Source: UBA1794 sp031552405 (GTDB taxonomy: Bacteria; Bacteroidota; Bacteroidia; Bacteroidales; Bacteroidaceae). From it: 64,000 bases of DNA. Below the pieces are notes generated by a model. That model saw only the letters and a list, made by a program, of their open reading frames with translations. It was not told the DNA's origin and made no database searches. This document shows positions 25,128 to 32,324 of the stretch, piece after piece. The DNA is taken from assembly GCA_031552405.1 (NCBI GenBank), contig JAVBMN010000017.1:170833-234832 (forward strand), given 5' to 3'. Both the position numbers and the translations under genes were made by a program. The first letter of the stretch is position 1; the number at the start of each line of letters is the position of its first letter.

Positions 25128-25896
25128 TAATTCCGAATTTGTACGTATTGCCCTGAGGCAGACGGACTCTACCAATAATGCCCTGCGCGAGTCGCTGGAA
25201 GATAAGACAATGGGCGAGCTGCCCGAGTACTTCACTATCGTAGCCTCTTACCAGTTTTCTGGTCGGGGGCAGCGTGGCAATTCTTGGGAAAGCGAAGCGG
25301 GGAAGAATCTCCTGTTCAGTACCCTGCTGCACCCTTCCTTTTTGAAAGCTAAGGAGCAGTTCCGCCTCTCGCAGGTAGTATCGCTGGCTCTTACTGATTT
25401 GCTCTGTAAATATGCCCCGGATGAGCCCTTCTCCATAAAGTGGCCGAATGATATCTATTGGGGAGATAAGAAGATATGCGGCATCCTTATTGAGCACGAT
25501 CTGCAAGAGGATTTCCTGGCACACAGCATAGTGGGCGTGGGGCTGAACATAAACCAGGAAACTTTTCTGAGCGATGCCCCTAATCCCTGTTCTCTGATCC
25601 ATATACTGGAGGAGGAAACCAACCTGAACGAATGTCTGGTACGCCTCATGTCGTGCCTGCGCCGCAGATATGCCGCCCTTTGCAAAGGTTATGATTCCGG
25701 AGCTGTTACTGAGCTGGAAGAAGCCTATCATGCAAGGCTCTATCGTGCCGATGGGGCGTTGCATCCCTTCCGTGATACCAATGCTACCTTTCAAGCCCGC
25801 ATCCTGCAGGTACAGCCCGCAGGCGCCCTTGTATTGCAGCACGAAGACGGTACGCAGAAAGAATACCTGTTTAAAGAAGTGCAATATATTATTTAA
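25111..25896 (+). CDS. birA: Biotin-[acetyl-CoA-carboxylase] ligase
   Basis: This enzyme makes biotinyl-5'-AMP and transfers biotin to carrier lysines. The 261 residues form the catalytic domain only; the N-terminal DNA-binding domain of E. coli BirA is absent, so it should not act as a repressor. Motifs are TDSTNNAL, GRGQRG (51-56), KWPNDIYWGDKKICGIL (110-126), and VGVGLNIN. ATG 25111 overlaps MmcQ/YjbR by 17 bp; the SFREEST-like strand begins soon after, which supports this start. Confidence 0.94.
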   Translation: MNCAFDNSEFVRIALRQTDSTNNALRESLEDKTMGELPEYFTIVASYQFSGRGQRGNSWESEAGKNLLFSTLLHPSFLKAKEQFRLSQVVSLALTDLLCKYAPDEPFSIKWPNDIYWGDKKICGILIEHDLQEDFLAHSIVGVGLNINQETFLSDAPNPCSLIHILEEETNLNECLVRLMSCLRRRYAALCKGYDSGAVTELEEAYHARLYRADGALHPFRDTNATFQARILQVQPAGALVLQHEDGTQKEYLFKEVQYII

Positions 25897-25904
25897 TAAC
25901 CAGC

Positions 25905-25923
25905 GGGCGGATGCAATCCGCCC
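25905..25923. repeat. GGGCGGAT-type hairpin
   Basis: GGGCGGAT (25905-25912) pairs perfectly with ATCCGCCC (25916-25923) over a 3-nt loop, between birA and pyrH. The same core with one change recurs at 62701-62727. There is no T tract, so this is a dispersed palindromic repeat rather than a clear terminator. Confidence 0.7.
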
Positions 25924-25939
25924 CTACATATAATAGATT

Positions 25940-26650
25940 ATGGTAAAATACAAACGAGTGCTCCTGAAGTTGAGCGGTGAGAGCCTGATGGGCGAAAAAC
26001 AGTATGGAATAGACGAGGTGCGTCTGGGTGAATATGCTGCACAGATAAAAGAGATCCATGAGATGGGTGTCCAGGTAGGTATCGTAATCGGCGGTGGAAA
26101 CATCTTTCGTGGTCTGAGCGGCGCATCAAAAGGCTTTGACCGTGTAAAGGGCGACCAGATGGGAATGCTTGCTACTGTCATTAACAGCCTTGCCCTAAGT
26201 TCAGCATTGGGTAGTGTGGGTGTAAAATCGCGTGTGCTTACGGCTGTACGCATGGAACCTATTGGCGAATTCTATAACAAATGGAAAGCTATCGAAACTC
26301 TTGAAGCCGGCGAGGTAGCCATCTTCTCGGCCGGTACGGGCAATCCCTTCTTTACTACCGATACCGGTTCCTCCCTACGCGGCATCGAAATCGAAGCCGA
26401 TGTTATGCTGAAAGGTACTCGCGTAGACGGTATCTATACCGCCGATCCAGAGAAAGACCCCACTGCCACAAAGTTCTCCGAGATCACCTACGACGAGATC
26501 TATACCCGTGGCCTGAAGGTAATGGACCTCACTGCCACCACCATGTGTAAGGAAAACAATCTGCCTATCGTGGTATTCGATATGGATACGGTAGGTAACC
26601 TCAAGAAAGTCATCAACGGCGAGAATATCGGTACGCTGGTACATAACTGA
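25940..26650 (+). CDS. pyrH: UMP kinase
   Basis: PyrH phosphorylates UMP with ATP; bacterial enzymes are hexamers regulated by GTP and UTP. The 236 residues show VLLKLSGESLMG at the N-terminus, VIGGGNIFRG, DQMGMLATVINSL, FSAGTGNPFFTTDT, and the TRVDGIYTADPEKDP loop. Length is normal. A perfect 10-bp hairpin follows its stop. Confidence 0.97.
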   Translation: MVKYKRVLLKLSGESLMGEKQYGIDEVRLGEYAAQIKEIHEMGVQVGIVIGGGNIFRGLSGASKGFDRVKGDQMGMLATVINSLALSSALGSVGVKSRVLTAVRMEPIGEFYNKWKAIETLEAGEVAIFSAGTGNPFFTTDTGSSLRGIEIEADVMLKGTRVDGIYTADPEKDPTATKFSEITYDEIYTRGLKVMDLTATTMCKENNLPIVVFDMDTVGNLKKVINGENIGTLVHN

Positions 26651-26661
26651 TTAGAATGGTT

Positions 26662-26686
26662 CTCCGGGATGTTACGCATCCCGGAG
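26662..26686 (+). repeat. Perfect hairpin just after pyrH
   Basis: CTCCGGGATG (26662-26671) pairs with CATCCCGGAG (26677-26686) over a 5-nt loop. It starts 11 bp after the pyrH stop but has no T tract. It is either a 3'-end stabiliser or a REP-like palindrome. Confidence 0.65.
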
Positions 26687-26703
26687 CCTCAAAACGGAAG
26701 ACA

Positions 26704-27234
26704 ATGAAAATTCTTAACTCCCGTTGTTTCGTATTGAGATATATGAAACGTTCTTTTATGCTGCTCGCTGTAGCGGCTTTGTATCTAATAGGTGGTATTG
26801 CACCTGTTTTGGCAACACGTTCATACAAACTAGCACAAGATAGTGTGGTTGCATTAGTTGAAGATCCCGACAAAGTATACGAATTGCCGGATGAAACAGC
26901 CCAGTATCACGGTGGAAATCAAGCTTTATACGATTTTCTTAATAAGAATATAAAATACCCGCAGGAGGCTCAGAAAAAAGGAGAACAGGGTAGGGTCTTT
27001 GTGCGCTTTATCGTAGAAAAGGACGGTAAGGTAACTGAAGAACCCAAGGTGATCCGCTCGGTTTCTCCTATACTGGATGCGGAAGCGGTCCGTGTAGCAA
27101 AGCTGCTTAAATTCGAAACTCCTTCTAAAAAAGATGGAAAGCCTGTTCGTGCTTATTTCGTTTTGCCCATTATCTTTAAACTTGACTCCCCGAAGGAACA
27201 GCCGGCTAAAGTATTTCCGCTCGGATCTTTGTGA
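26704..27234 (+). CDS. Secreted protein with TonB C-terminal domain
   Basis: A TonB C-terminal fold occupies about the last 95 residues: YPQEAQKKGEQGRVFVRFIVEKDG, then DAEAVRVAKLLKFETP. The hydrophobic segment MLLAVAALYLIGGIAPVLA before it reads as a signal peptide or anchor. The frame is open from 26656, but that would run through the pyrH hairpin. ATG 26704 (176 residues) or ATG 26743 (MKRSFMLL, a cleaner signal peptide) are the realistic starts. The Pro-rich spacer of true TonB is missing, so this may be a periplasmic binding partner rather than an energy transducer. It converges on the next gene, 4 bp away. Confidence 0.82.
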   Translation: MKILNSRCFVLRYMKRSFMLLAVAALYLIGGIAPVLATRSYKLAQDSVVALVEDPDKVYELPDETAQYHGGNQALYDFLNKNIKYPQEAQKKGEQGRVFVRFIVEKDGKVTEEPKVIRSVSPILDAEAVRVAKLLKFETPSKKDGKPVRAYFVLPIIFKLDSPKEQPAKVFPLGSL

Positions 27235-27238
27235 TCTG

Positions 27239-27466
27239 CTAAAACGCTTTGCGCGTTTCTGCGTAGAAATAAACAGCCATTACTATCAATACTATGCCTA
27301 GTAAGAAGTAGAAGCACCGTAGCTTTCCGCGTGAAGCGTGGCGAAAGGGCAGAATGGAACGGGCGCTTTGGGTAGAGAAGAACCAGTTCCAGTTACCAAT
27401 GGCTGCCAGCATGGATATGAGGCCGGCCAAGGCGAAGATAGACTGTAGTATAAAGTGAAAGATCAT
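27239..27466 (-). CDS. Small two-helix membrane protein, immunity-17-like
   Basis: 75 residues from ATG 27466 (the frame extends to 27553 but would crowd the next gene). Two hydrophobic segments (FILQSIFALAGLISMLAAI and FYFLLGIVLIVMAVYFY) flank the motif NWNWFFSTQSAR. This layout matches the Imm17 family as I remember it, small membrane proteins common in Bacteroidota and annotated as polymorphic-toxin immunity. No toxin gene is nearby, so an immunity role is unproven. It is 31 bp downstream of the YraN gene on the same strand. Confidence 0.65.
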   Translation of the reverse strand: MIFHFILQSIFALAGLISMLAAIGNWNWFFSTQSARSILPFRHASRGKLRCFYFLLGIVLIVMAVYFYAETRKAF

Positions 27467-27497
27467 ATTTAGTACTGGGTTGGTAGAAGCGCTTTGC

Positions 27498-27863
27498 TCA
27501 CCAGATGGGTGAGTGGAAGGCTTCCGGGTAATGTTCGATATGAAAATGCCCATCTTTCAGCACTACGCACAGAAGGTCGTAACGAAGTGGCATGTCCAGT
27601 TCATAGAGCTTTACATACGCATCGGCGGCTTTTATGATGCGGCGGATCTTGACAGGGGTTACGGCATCTTCCGGATTACCGTATTCGGTGGAGGAACGGG
27701 TCTTTACTTCGGCAATCACCAGTTCACCAGCCTTTTCGGCTATGATATCCAGCTCTTTATGTTTGTTGCGCCAGTTCCGGTGACGGATGCAGTACCCGTG
27801 ATCCTCCAGATAAAAGACGGCTGCCTGCTCTCCTTCTTTGCCTAAATCATTGTGACGGGCCAT
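27498..27863 (-). CDS. YraN-family (UPF0102) nuclease-fold protein
   Basis: 121 residues from ATG 27863 (MARHNDLGKEGEQAA). The family has a restriction-endonuclease-like core and is linked to DNA repair or recombination, but its function is not settled. Motifs are GKEGEQAAVFYLEDHGY, RNWRNKHKELDIIAEKAGELVIAEVKTR (split here for reading: the active-site-like E-D-E-K set is E, D-I-I, then VKTR) and KIRRIIKAADAYV. The TATTTTTG box at 27882 predicts a start near 27875, which rules out the longer 27959 start. Confidence 0.92.
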   Translation of the reverse strand: MARHNDLGKEGEQAAVFYLEDHGYCIRHRNWRNKHKELDIIAEKAGELVIAEVKTRSSTEYGNPEDAVTPVKIRRIIKAADAYVKLYELDMPLRYDLLCVVLKDGHFHIEHYPEAFHSPIW

Positions 27864-27881
27864 GTTTCTGTTCTTTTTCTG

Positions 27882-27889
27882 CAAAAATA
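27882..27889 (-). promoter_or_regulatory. Promoter -7 box for the YraN gene
   Basis: Minus-strand TATTTTTG fits TAnnTTTG, 19 bp before ATG 27863. It lies 36 bp from the plus-strand box at 27926, so the two promoters are back-to-back. Confidence 0.6.
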
Positions 27890-27901
27890 GTGAAATAAAA
27901 C

Positions 27902-27933
27902 ATTGTAAATAATAGAAACATCCTCTATTTTTG
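27902..27933 (+). promoter_or_regulatory. Promoter for the RHH-like gene and tadA
   Basis: ATTG (27902-27905), a 20-nt spacer, then TATTTTTG (27926-27933), 8 bp before ATG 27942. The leader would be nearly absent. Confidence 0.6.
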
Positions 27934-27941
27934 CAGACGAT

Positions 27942-28166
27942 ATGGCAAAAAAGAAACAAACGCCCTCAAAAGTTGTAGCGAAACGCTCGCATCGTGTAAC
28001 CTTCCTGCTGAGTGAGGAGGAGAAGCAAATCGTGGATAGTTACCTTCAGAAGCGCCGTATTTCCAACCGTTCCAACTGGATACGCGAATTGGTTTTGCGC
28101 TCCATCTCCCGGCATTTGGATGAAGATCTACCCATGCTTTTTACGGAACATGAGATGCGGAGGTGA
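27942..28166 (+). CDS. Small basic protein, ribbon-helix-helix-like
   Basis: A 74-residue protein. A lysine-rich N-terminus (MAKKKQTPSKVVAKRS) leads to RVTFLLSEEEKQIVDSYL and a second helix with SNWIRELVLRSI, the strand-helix-helix pattern of RHH DNA-binding proteins. It precedes tadA by 20 bp and probably shares its promoter. I know no function for it. It could be a regulator of the divergent YraN gene, but that is only inferred from position. Confidence 0.7.
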   Translation: MAKKKQTPSKVVAKRSHRVTFLLSEEEKQIVDSYLQKRRISNRSNWIRELVLRSISRHLDEDLPMLFTEHEMRR

Positions 28167-28186
28167 TTTCATTATAAAGTATCGTA

Positions 28187-28624
28187 ATGCCAATGACTGA
28201 TCAGGATTATATGCGCCAGGCCCTTGAGGAGGCGCGCAAAGCTTTTCGTGAGGGAGAAGTGCCTGTGGGTGCGGTGATTGTATGCCGTGACCGTATTATA
28301 GCGCGTGCACACAACCTGACGGAAACGCTGTGCGATGTAACCGCCCATGCTGAGATGCAGGCCATTACGGCAGCTGCCAATCATCTGGGGGCGAAGTATC
28401 TGAATGAATGCACCCTCTATGTAACCGTAGAGCCTTGCCCTATGTGTGCTGGGGCGATAGGTTGGGCGCAACTGGGGCGTGTGGTATACGGTGCCCCGGA
28501 TGAGAAACGCGGATACCAAAAGATAGCCCCCGGAGCTTTTCACCCCAAGACAGAGCTGATCACAGGCCTCATGGCTGAGGAATGCGCTGCACTAATGCAG
28601 GAGTTTTTTTGGATGCGAAGGTAG
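28187..28624 (+). CDS. tadA: tRNA-specific adenosine deaminase TadA
   Basis: TadA converts A34 to inosine in tRNA-Arg(ACG). The 145-residue zinc deaminase has HAEMQAI (H54 ligand, E56 proton shuttle) and PCPMCAGAI (C84 and C87 ligands). Family-specific EVPVGAVIV and RVVYGAPDEKRG are present. A guanine-deaminase-type alternative is less likely from the overall motif set. It converges on the endonuclease gene 3 bp away. Confidence 0.92.
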   Translation: MPMTDQDYMRQALEEARKAFREGEVPVGAVIVCRDRIIARAHNLTETLCDVTAHAEMQAITAAANHLGAKYLNECTLYVTVEPCPMCAGAIGWAQLGRVVYGAPDEKRGYQKIAPGAFHPKTELITGLMAEECAALMQEFFWMRR

Positions 28625-28638
28625 GGGTTATAAACCCC
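28624..28638. terminator. Short hairpin between convergent tadA and endonuclease genes
   Basis: GGGGTT (28624-28629) pairs with AACCCC (28633-28638). It overlaps both 3' ends, so could act on both strands, but it lacks a T tract. Confidence 0.4.
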
Positions 28639-29485
28639 AGTCTGAAGGATCACACGCAGCTTCAATGCGTTGTTCCACCTCGTCGGGCAGGGTGGGAAAG
28701 AAGTCAATCCCAGTACATCGTTCCACTTCATCCACGCTGACGGCATAGCTACGTAAGGGGCGGCTCCCGGCCTTGTTTTCAAACAGAAAACCAATAGCGG
28801 AAGGATATTCTCCTGAGGCATCCTTCTCACGTAGGAATACCTTAAAGAAGCGTTGTGGCACAGCTACCTTATTTCGGCCGATGGTGGGATGTTCTTTCTC
28901 CACAATGGGGCCACATACAATGTACAAGTTGCCGTATTGGATGGCCCAGGCACGACCTTTCTCTTCCAGTTCTTTCCAGTCGCCTTTGTTCAGGTTTCCG
29001 TTTTGTGGACAGATGTTGCTCAGGTAAAAGCATTGCGCCATGGCGTAAGTGCTCCACTTCATGTCGGCGGCAGGCGCCATGTGACCACGGTCGTATCCGC
29101 TTCCTTTGTAGTCCTCAGTGGTGGCGGCGCGCCCCTTTACCTGTGGGTCGGGGATGAACTTATCGCTACGCTTTACGGTTCCTTCGGTTTCCTTTTTTGT
29201 AAGTTCGTATGCTACCCAGTTGGGAATGAGCCAGCTGGGGTTGTGGCTTACGGTATATCCGTCATGGGCAATGATCTGTTCCTCGGCTTCGGTTAAGGGG
29301 GCGGGGATTTCGATGTCTTTAGGGAGCTTTCCGGCGGATGTTTGTATTACTTCCTTTGCAGGGCTGGAAAGGACTGCGGGGGCTTTCTCTGCATAGGTAT
29401 TATAATAATGTGCTACTCCGGCAATGAGTAGCACTATTATTATGTATAGGGGGTTCTTTGTTTTCTTTTTCCTTTTACGAGCCAT
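28628..29485 (-). CDS. DNA/RNA non-specific endonuclease (NucA/EndA-type), membrane-anchored
   Basis: 285 residues. A basic N-terminus (MARKRKKKTKN) precedes one transmembrane segment (IIIVLLIAGVAHYY, about 14-28), so the enzyme faces the periplasm. The beta-beta-alpha-metal nuclease core has the signature GSGYDRGHMAP, with catalytic H135, and the metal-binding Asn region SNICPQNGNLNKG. Such enzymes degrade both DNA and RNA, for nutrition or defence against DNA. It follows malQ by 11 bp on the same strand, probably in the same transcript, an unusual pairing. Confidence 0.9.
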   Translation of the reverse strand: MARKRKKKTKNPLYIIIVLLIAGVAHYYNTYAEKAPAVLSSPAKEVIQTSAGKLPKDIEIPAPLTEAEEQIIAHDGYTVSHNPSWLIPNWVAYELTKKETEGTVKRSDKFIPDPQVKGRAATTEDYKGSGYDRGHMAPAADMKWSTYAMAQCFYLSNICPQNGNLNKGDWKELEEKGRAWAIQYGNLYIVCGPIVEKEHPTIGRNKVAVPQRFFKVFLREKDASGEYPSAIGFLFENKAGSRPLRSYAVSVDEVERCTGIDFFPTLPDEVEQRIEAACDPSDWGL

Positions 29486-29496
29486 GTGGTGAGGGG

Positions 29497-32199
29497 CTAA
29501 ATGTGCGGGTTGCGCCCGGTGATGCTTATCAGTTCCCGTATTTTCCGGTTCAGGTCATTGGCGGCAAGCAGCTGCTCCAGGGTGAGGTGCATGCGGTATC
29601 GCCAGTAGTGACGCGGGTTGGCGGGGATATTGATCCGTTCGGAGTCAATGTCGGGATTGCGCCATTTCTCGCTGATGGAGAGCCAGTCTTGCAGGGAGAG
29701 GATGCAGAAGGCAGATTCGCCCTGCAGGTGTTGGCGTATGATTTCCTCGCACAGGTGGCCGTCGGCCTCTTCGGGAGCTACACTGGTGTGGTTCAGTATC
29801 AGGTTGTAAAAGCGCTGGGTAGCACCGGGATCTTCTTTCCACCAGCCACGCAGGGTCGACATATCGTGGGTGGATATGGCCGCAACGCTTAGGTAGGGAT
29901 ACGTAGAAGGCGTAGCAAACTCTGTCCATCCCTTTGGCATACGCTGTATCTCAAGGCTCAGGATTTGCAGCTCCTTCATTACTTGCGGCACACAGCCCGG
30001 TATCATGCCCAGATCTTCGCCACATACCAGCATGCGGGTAGACTGTGTCAGTTGGGGTAACTTCTTCATGGCCTGGCGGTACCAGAAGTCGTTATGCCGA
30101 TGGTAGAAAAAGTCTTCGTGCAGACGGTTAAAGGCTTGTCGTTCCTTTTCACCGAGGGACTGATAGAAGTACGTCTGATGTGCATTGATGCGTGGGTGGT
30201 ACATGTGCGGGTTTTTATGATCGCGCAGAAAGAGCACGTTCTGCACCAGTGTATACAGTCCGTTCCGCATCTTGATTTGTTCGGGCGAGGTTTTGCCGGC
30301 AAAGCAGGCCTCTATCTTTCGTTCCGTGTTGTATTCGGGGCGTAGGAGGTAGCGACCATTCCGGTCGGCAGGTACTACAAATACATCTTTCACCACCTGC
30401 ACCTGCGAGCCGAATAGCTCTTCCAGGAAGCTGTCGTGCACGTATGGATTGGTAAAGAACTCCTCGCGGAAGAAAAGGCCGTACTCCTCGATTTCCTGCG
30501 AAGTCATAGGCAGGGCGGGGGAGAACTGCCCCAGCAGCCCATGCACAGCATGCTCCGGTATCTCCCAGATGCGGAAGAAACCCAAGATGTGGTCAATGCG
30601 ATAGGCATCAAAGTATTCGGCCATCTTGCCAAACCGTTTCGCCCACCAGCTGTACCCATCCTTCTCCATTACATCCCAGTTGTAGGTGGGGAATCCCCAG
30701 TTCTGTCCGTCTATGGAGAAGTCATCGGGCGGAGCGCCCGTCTGGCTGTCCATGTGGAAGTAATACGGTTCTTTCCAGGCTTCCACGCTGCACCGGCTGA
30801 TACCGATGGGGATATCTCCCTTCAGCACCACGCCCTTGTGGTGGGCATATTCCGTAGCCTCACTGAGTTGCAGATGCAGATGATATTGCAGGAAGAAGTA
30901 GAAGGCGATGGCGTTGTATTCTTCGGAGAAGGGGGAGCAGAGCGCCTCTACTTCGGCATGGTTGTAGGTGGACAGGCGGGGCCAATGGCGGAAGTCGGCC
31001 GTGCGGTATTGATCGCGCAAGTAGCTGAATACAGCGTACGAAGTAAGCCACTCGCTATTTTGCTGAAAGAAACGCTTAAACTGCGGATCGGTAAATGTCA
31101 GGCTGCCATCTTGTGCATAGAGCTGCCGAAAGTATTCCCACTTGGCGTGCTCCACAGCCTCATAGTCCAGGAAGCGCAGGGCGTTAAGCTCTTTCTGCTT
31201 CAGGTCGAAACGGCTTTGCAGTTCTTTGCTTCGAAGGGCTCCCATCTTCCCGGGCGACAGGTAGATGGGATTCAGGGCATAGATGGAGATACTGTTATAG
31301 GGGTATGAATCCATCCAGGTATGTGTCATGGTAGTATCTGACACGGGAAGGAGTTGTACCACCTTTTGCTGGGTAGCTACGGCCCAGTCGGTCATGAGTT
31401 TCAGGTCCATGAAATCGCCAATTCCGAAGCTTCTTTCCGAGCGGAGTGAGAAGACGGGTATGGCCACACCGGCCCCTCTCCAGGCGGGGACAGGGAATTG
31501 CACGAATTGATCCGCAATGATAGCTGTCTGATCCGAGGTGATGTGTGGCTCCTCAATGCGACGGTTGGGGCCGCCTTCCCAGGCCTGTATCTTACGGTTG
31601 CGGGGATTGTAAAGCACAAACTTATATTCCAGCGGATAGCACAACCGGGAGGCATCCAGCTCGATGCTCCACTCGGGGAAGGAGGCATCGTTCATGAGCA
31701 ATACCTTGTCGGGATTCCATGCGCCCAGTACCGGATGTTCTCCAAGTATACCGATGCACAGCCCGTTTGCCACGCGTGGGGCGAATGCTTTGATTATAAG
31801 CGACTTGCTATGCATTCTGCTCACGGGGAATGTCTGGGTACGTGCCATTAAACTTTGCGTAAAGGCGCTGGAATAGAAGAGCTGATCCTGCGGGATATTT
31901 CGCCAGGCATCGTAGCTGTGATATGAATGATTCCGGGTATTCCGCAGCGCGATCTGGCGTGGAAAAGCGTTCCATTCACAGCGTACAGGCTTTCCGTGGC
32001 GGAAGATAGAATAGTTGTATGTGAGGTTAGACTCTGCACATTGAGGTAGGTCGAGGGTGAGTTCCCAATGCAGTCCATTGTGAGTGGTCAAGGGGACGGC
32101 TTGACGCAAGTCGCCCCCTCCCAACTCGGGTATGGATCCGCATACCCGGACTTCTTCACCCCAATTTGTTTTGTATTCTATTCCTATTTGTATAATCAT
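29497..32199 (-). CDS. malQ: 4-alpha-glucanotransferase (GH77) with two N-terminal starch-binding modules
   Basis: MalQ moves maltooligosaccharide chains between glucans (amylomaltase). Here 900 residues from ATG 32199, chosen because MIIQIGIEYKTNWGEEVRVCGS starts the first CBM20. The frame extends to 32250. The second CBM20 lies at about 135-240 (GILGEHPVLGAWNPDK). The GH77 barrel fills about 260-880, with FDAYRIDHILGFFR (nucleophile Asp), CGEDLGMIP (acid/base Glu) and STHDMSTLRGWW. Two CBM20 modules make it longer than E. coli MalQ (694), as in other Bacteroidetes and plant DPE2 enzymes. There is no obvious signal peptide; it acts in the cytoplasm. Confidence 0.94.
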   Translation of the reverse strand: MIIQIGIEYKTNWGEEVRVCGSIPELGGGDLRQAVPLTTHNGLHWELTLDLPQCAESNLTYNYSIFRHGKPVRCEWNAFPRQIALRNTRNHSYHSYDAWRNIPQDQLFYSSAFTQSLMARTQTFPVSRMHSKSLIIKAFAPRVANGLCIGILGEHPVLGAWNPDKVLLMNDASFPEWSIELDASRLCYPLEYKFVLYNPRNRKIQAWEGGPNRRIEEPHITSDQTAIIADQFVQFPVPAWRGAGVAIPVFSLRSERSFGIGDFMDLKLMTDWAVATQQKVVQLLPVSDTTMTHTWMDSYPYNSISIYALNPIYLSPGKMGALRSKELQSRFDLKQKELNALRFLDYEAVEHAKWEYFRQLYAQDGSLTFTDPQFKRFFQQNSEWLTSYAVFSYLRDQYRTADFRHWPRLSTYNHAEVEALCSPFSEEYNAIAFYFFLQYHLHLQLSEATEYAHHKGVVLKGDIPIGISRCSVEAWKEPYYFHMDSQTGAPPDDFSIDGQNWGFPTYNWDVMEKDGYSWWAKRFGKMAEYFDAYRIDHILGFFRIWEIPEHAVHGLLGQFSPALPMTSQEIEEYGLFFREEFFTNPYVHDSFLEELFGSQVQVVKDVFVVPADRNGRYLLRPEYNTERKIEACFAGKTSPEQIKMRNGLYTLVQNVLFLRDHKNPHMYHPRINAHQTYFYQSLGEKERQAFNRLHEDFFYHRHNDFWYRQAMKKLPQLTQSTRMLVCGEDLGMIPGCVPQVMKELQILSLEIQRMPKGWTEFATPSTYPYLSVAAISTHDMSTLRGWWKEDPGATQRFYNLILNHTSVAPEEADGHLCEEIIRQHLQGESAFCILSLQDWLSISEKWRNPDIDSERINIPANPRHYWRYRMHLTLEQLLAANDLNRKIRELISITGRNPHI

Positions 32200-32273
32200 T
32201 CTTTCAGTGGTTTTTAGAATGAATGGACATACCGGTAAAGGCAGGCCCATTCATCAGGTTTGTTTTAAGAAAG

Positions 32274-32310
32274 TACTGATACGAAAGCATACACTGCTTT
32301 CGTATCAGTA
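32274..32310. terminator. 16-bp perfect inverted repeat after nrdJ
   Basis: TACTGATACGAAAGCA (32274-32289) pairs perfectly with 32295-32310 over a 5-nt loop. It lies 15 bp beyond the nrdJ stop and 75 bp before malQ, both on the minus strand, so it should separate their transcripts. The following minus-strand sequence (CTTTCTTAAAAC) is only moderately T-rich. Confidence 0.65.
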
Positions 32311-32324
32311 GGGCTGTATTACAG

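Noticed and set aside
25087..25884. Minus-strand open frame of 265 codons
   Set aside because: Antisense to birA; BirA motifs are unambiguous on the plus strand.
27242..27258. Terminator hairpin AAACGC/GCGTTT between the TonB-domain gene and its convergent neighbour
   Set aside because: Only six base pairs, inside the coding end of the minus-strand gene and without a T tract; too weak to claim.
30436..31308. Long plus-strand open frame of 290 codons
   Set aside because: It is antisense to malQ, has low-complexity composition without recognisable motifs, and reflects the GC-rich codon use of malQ.
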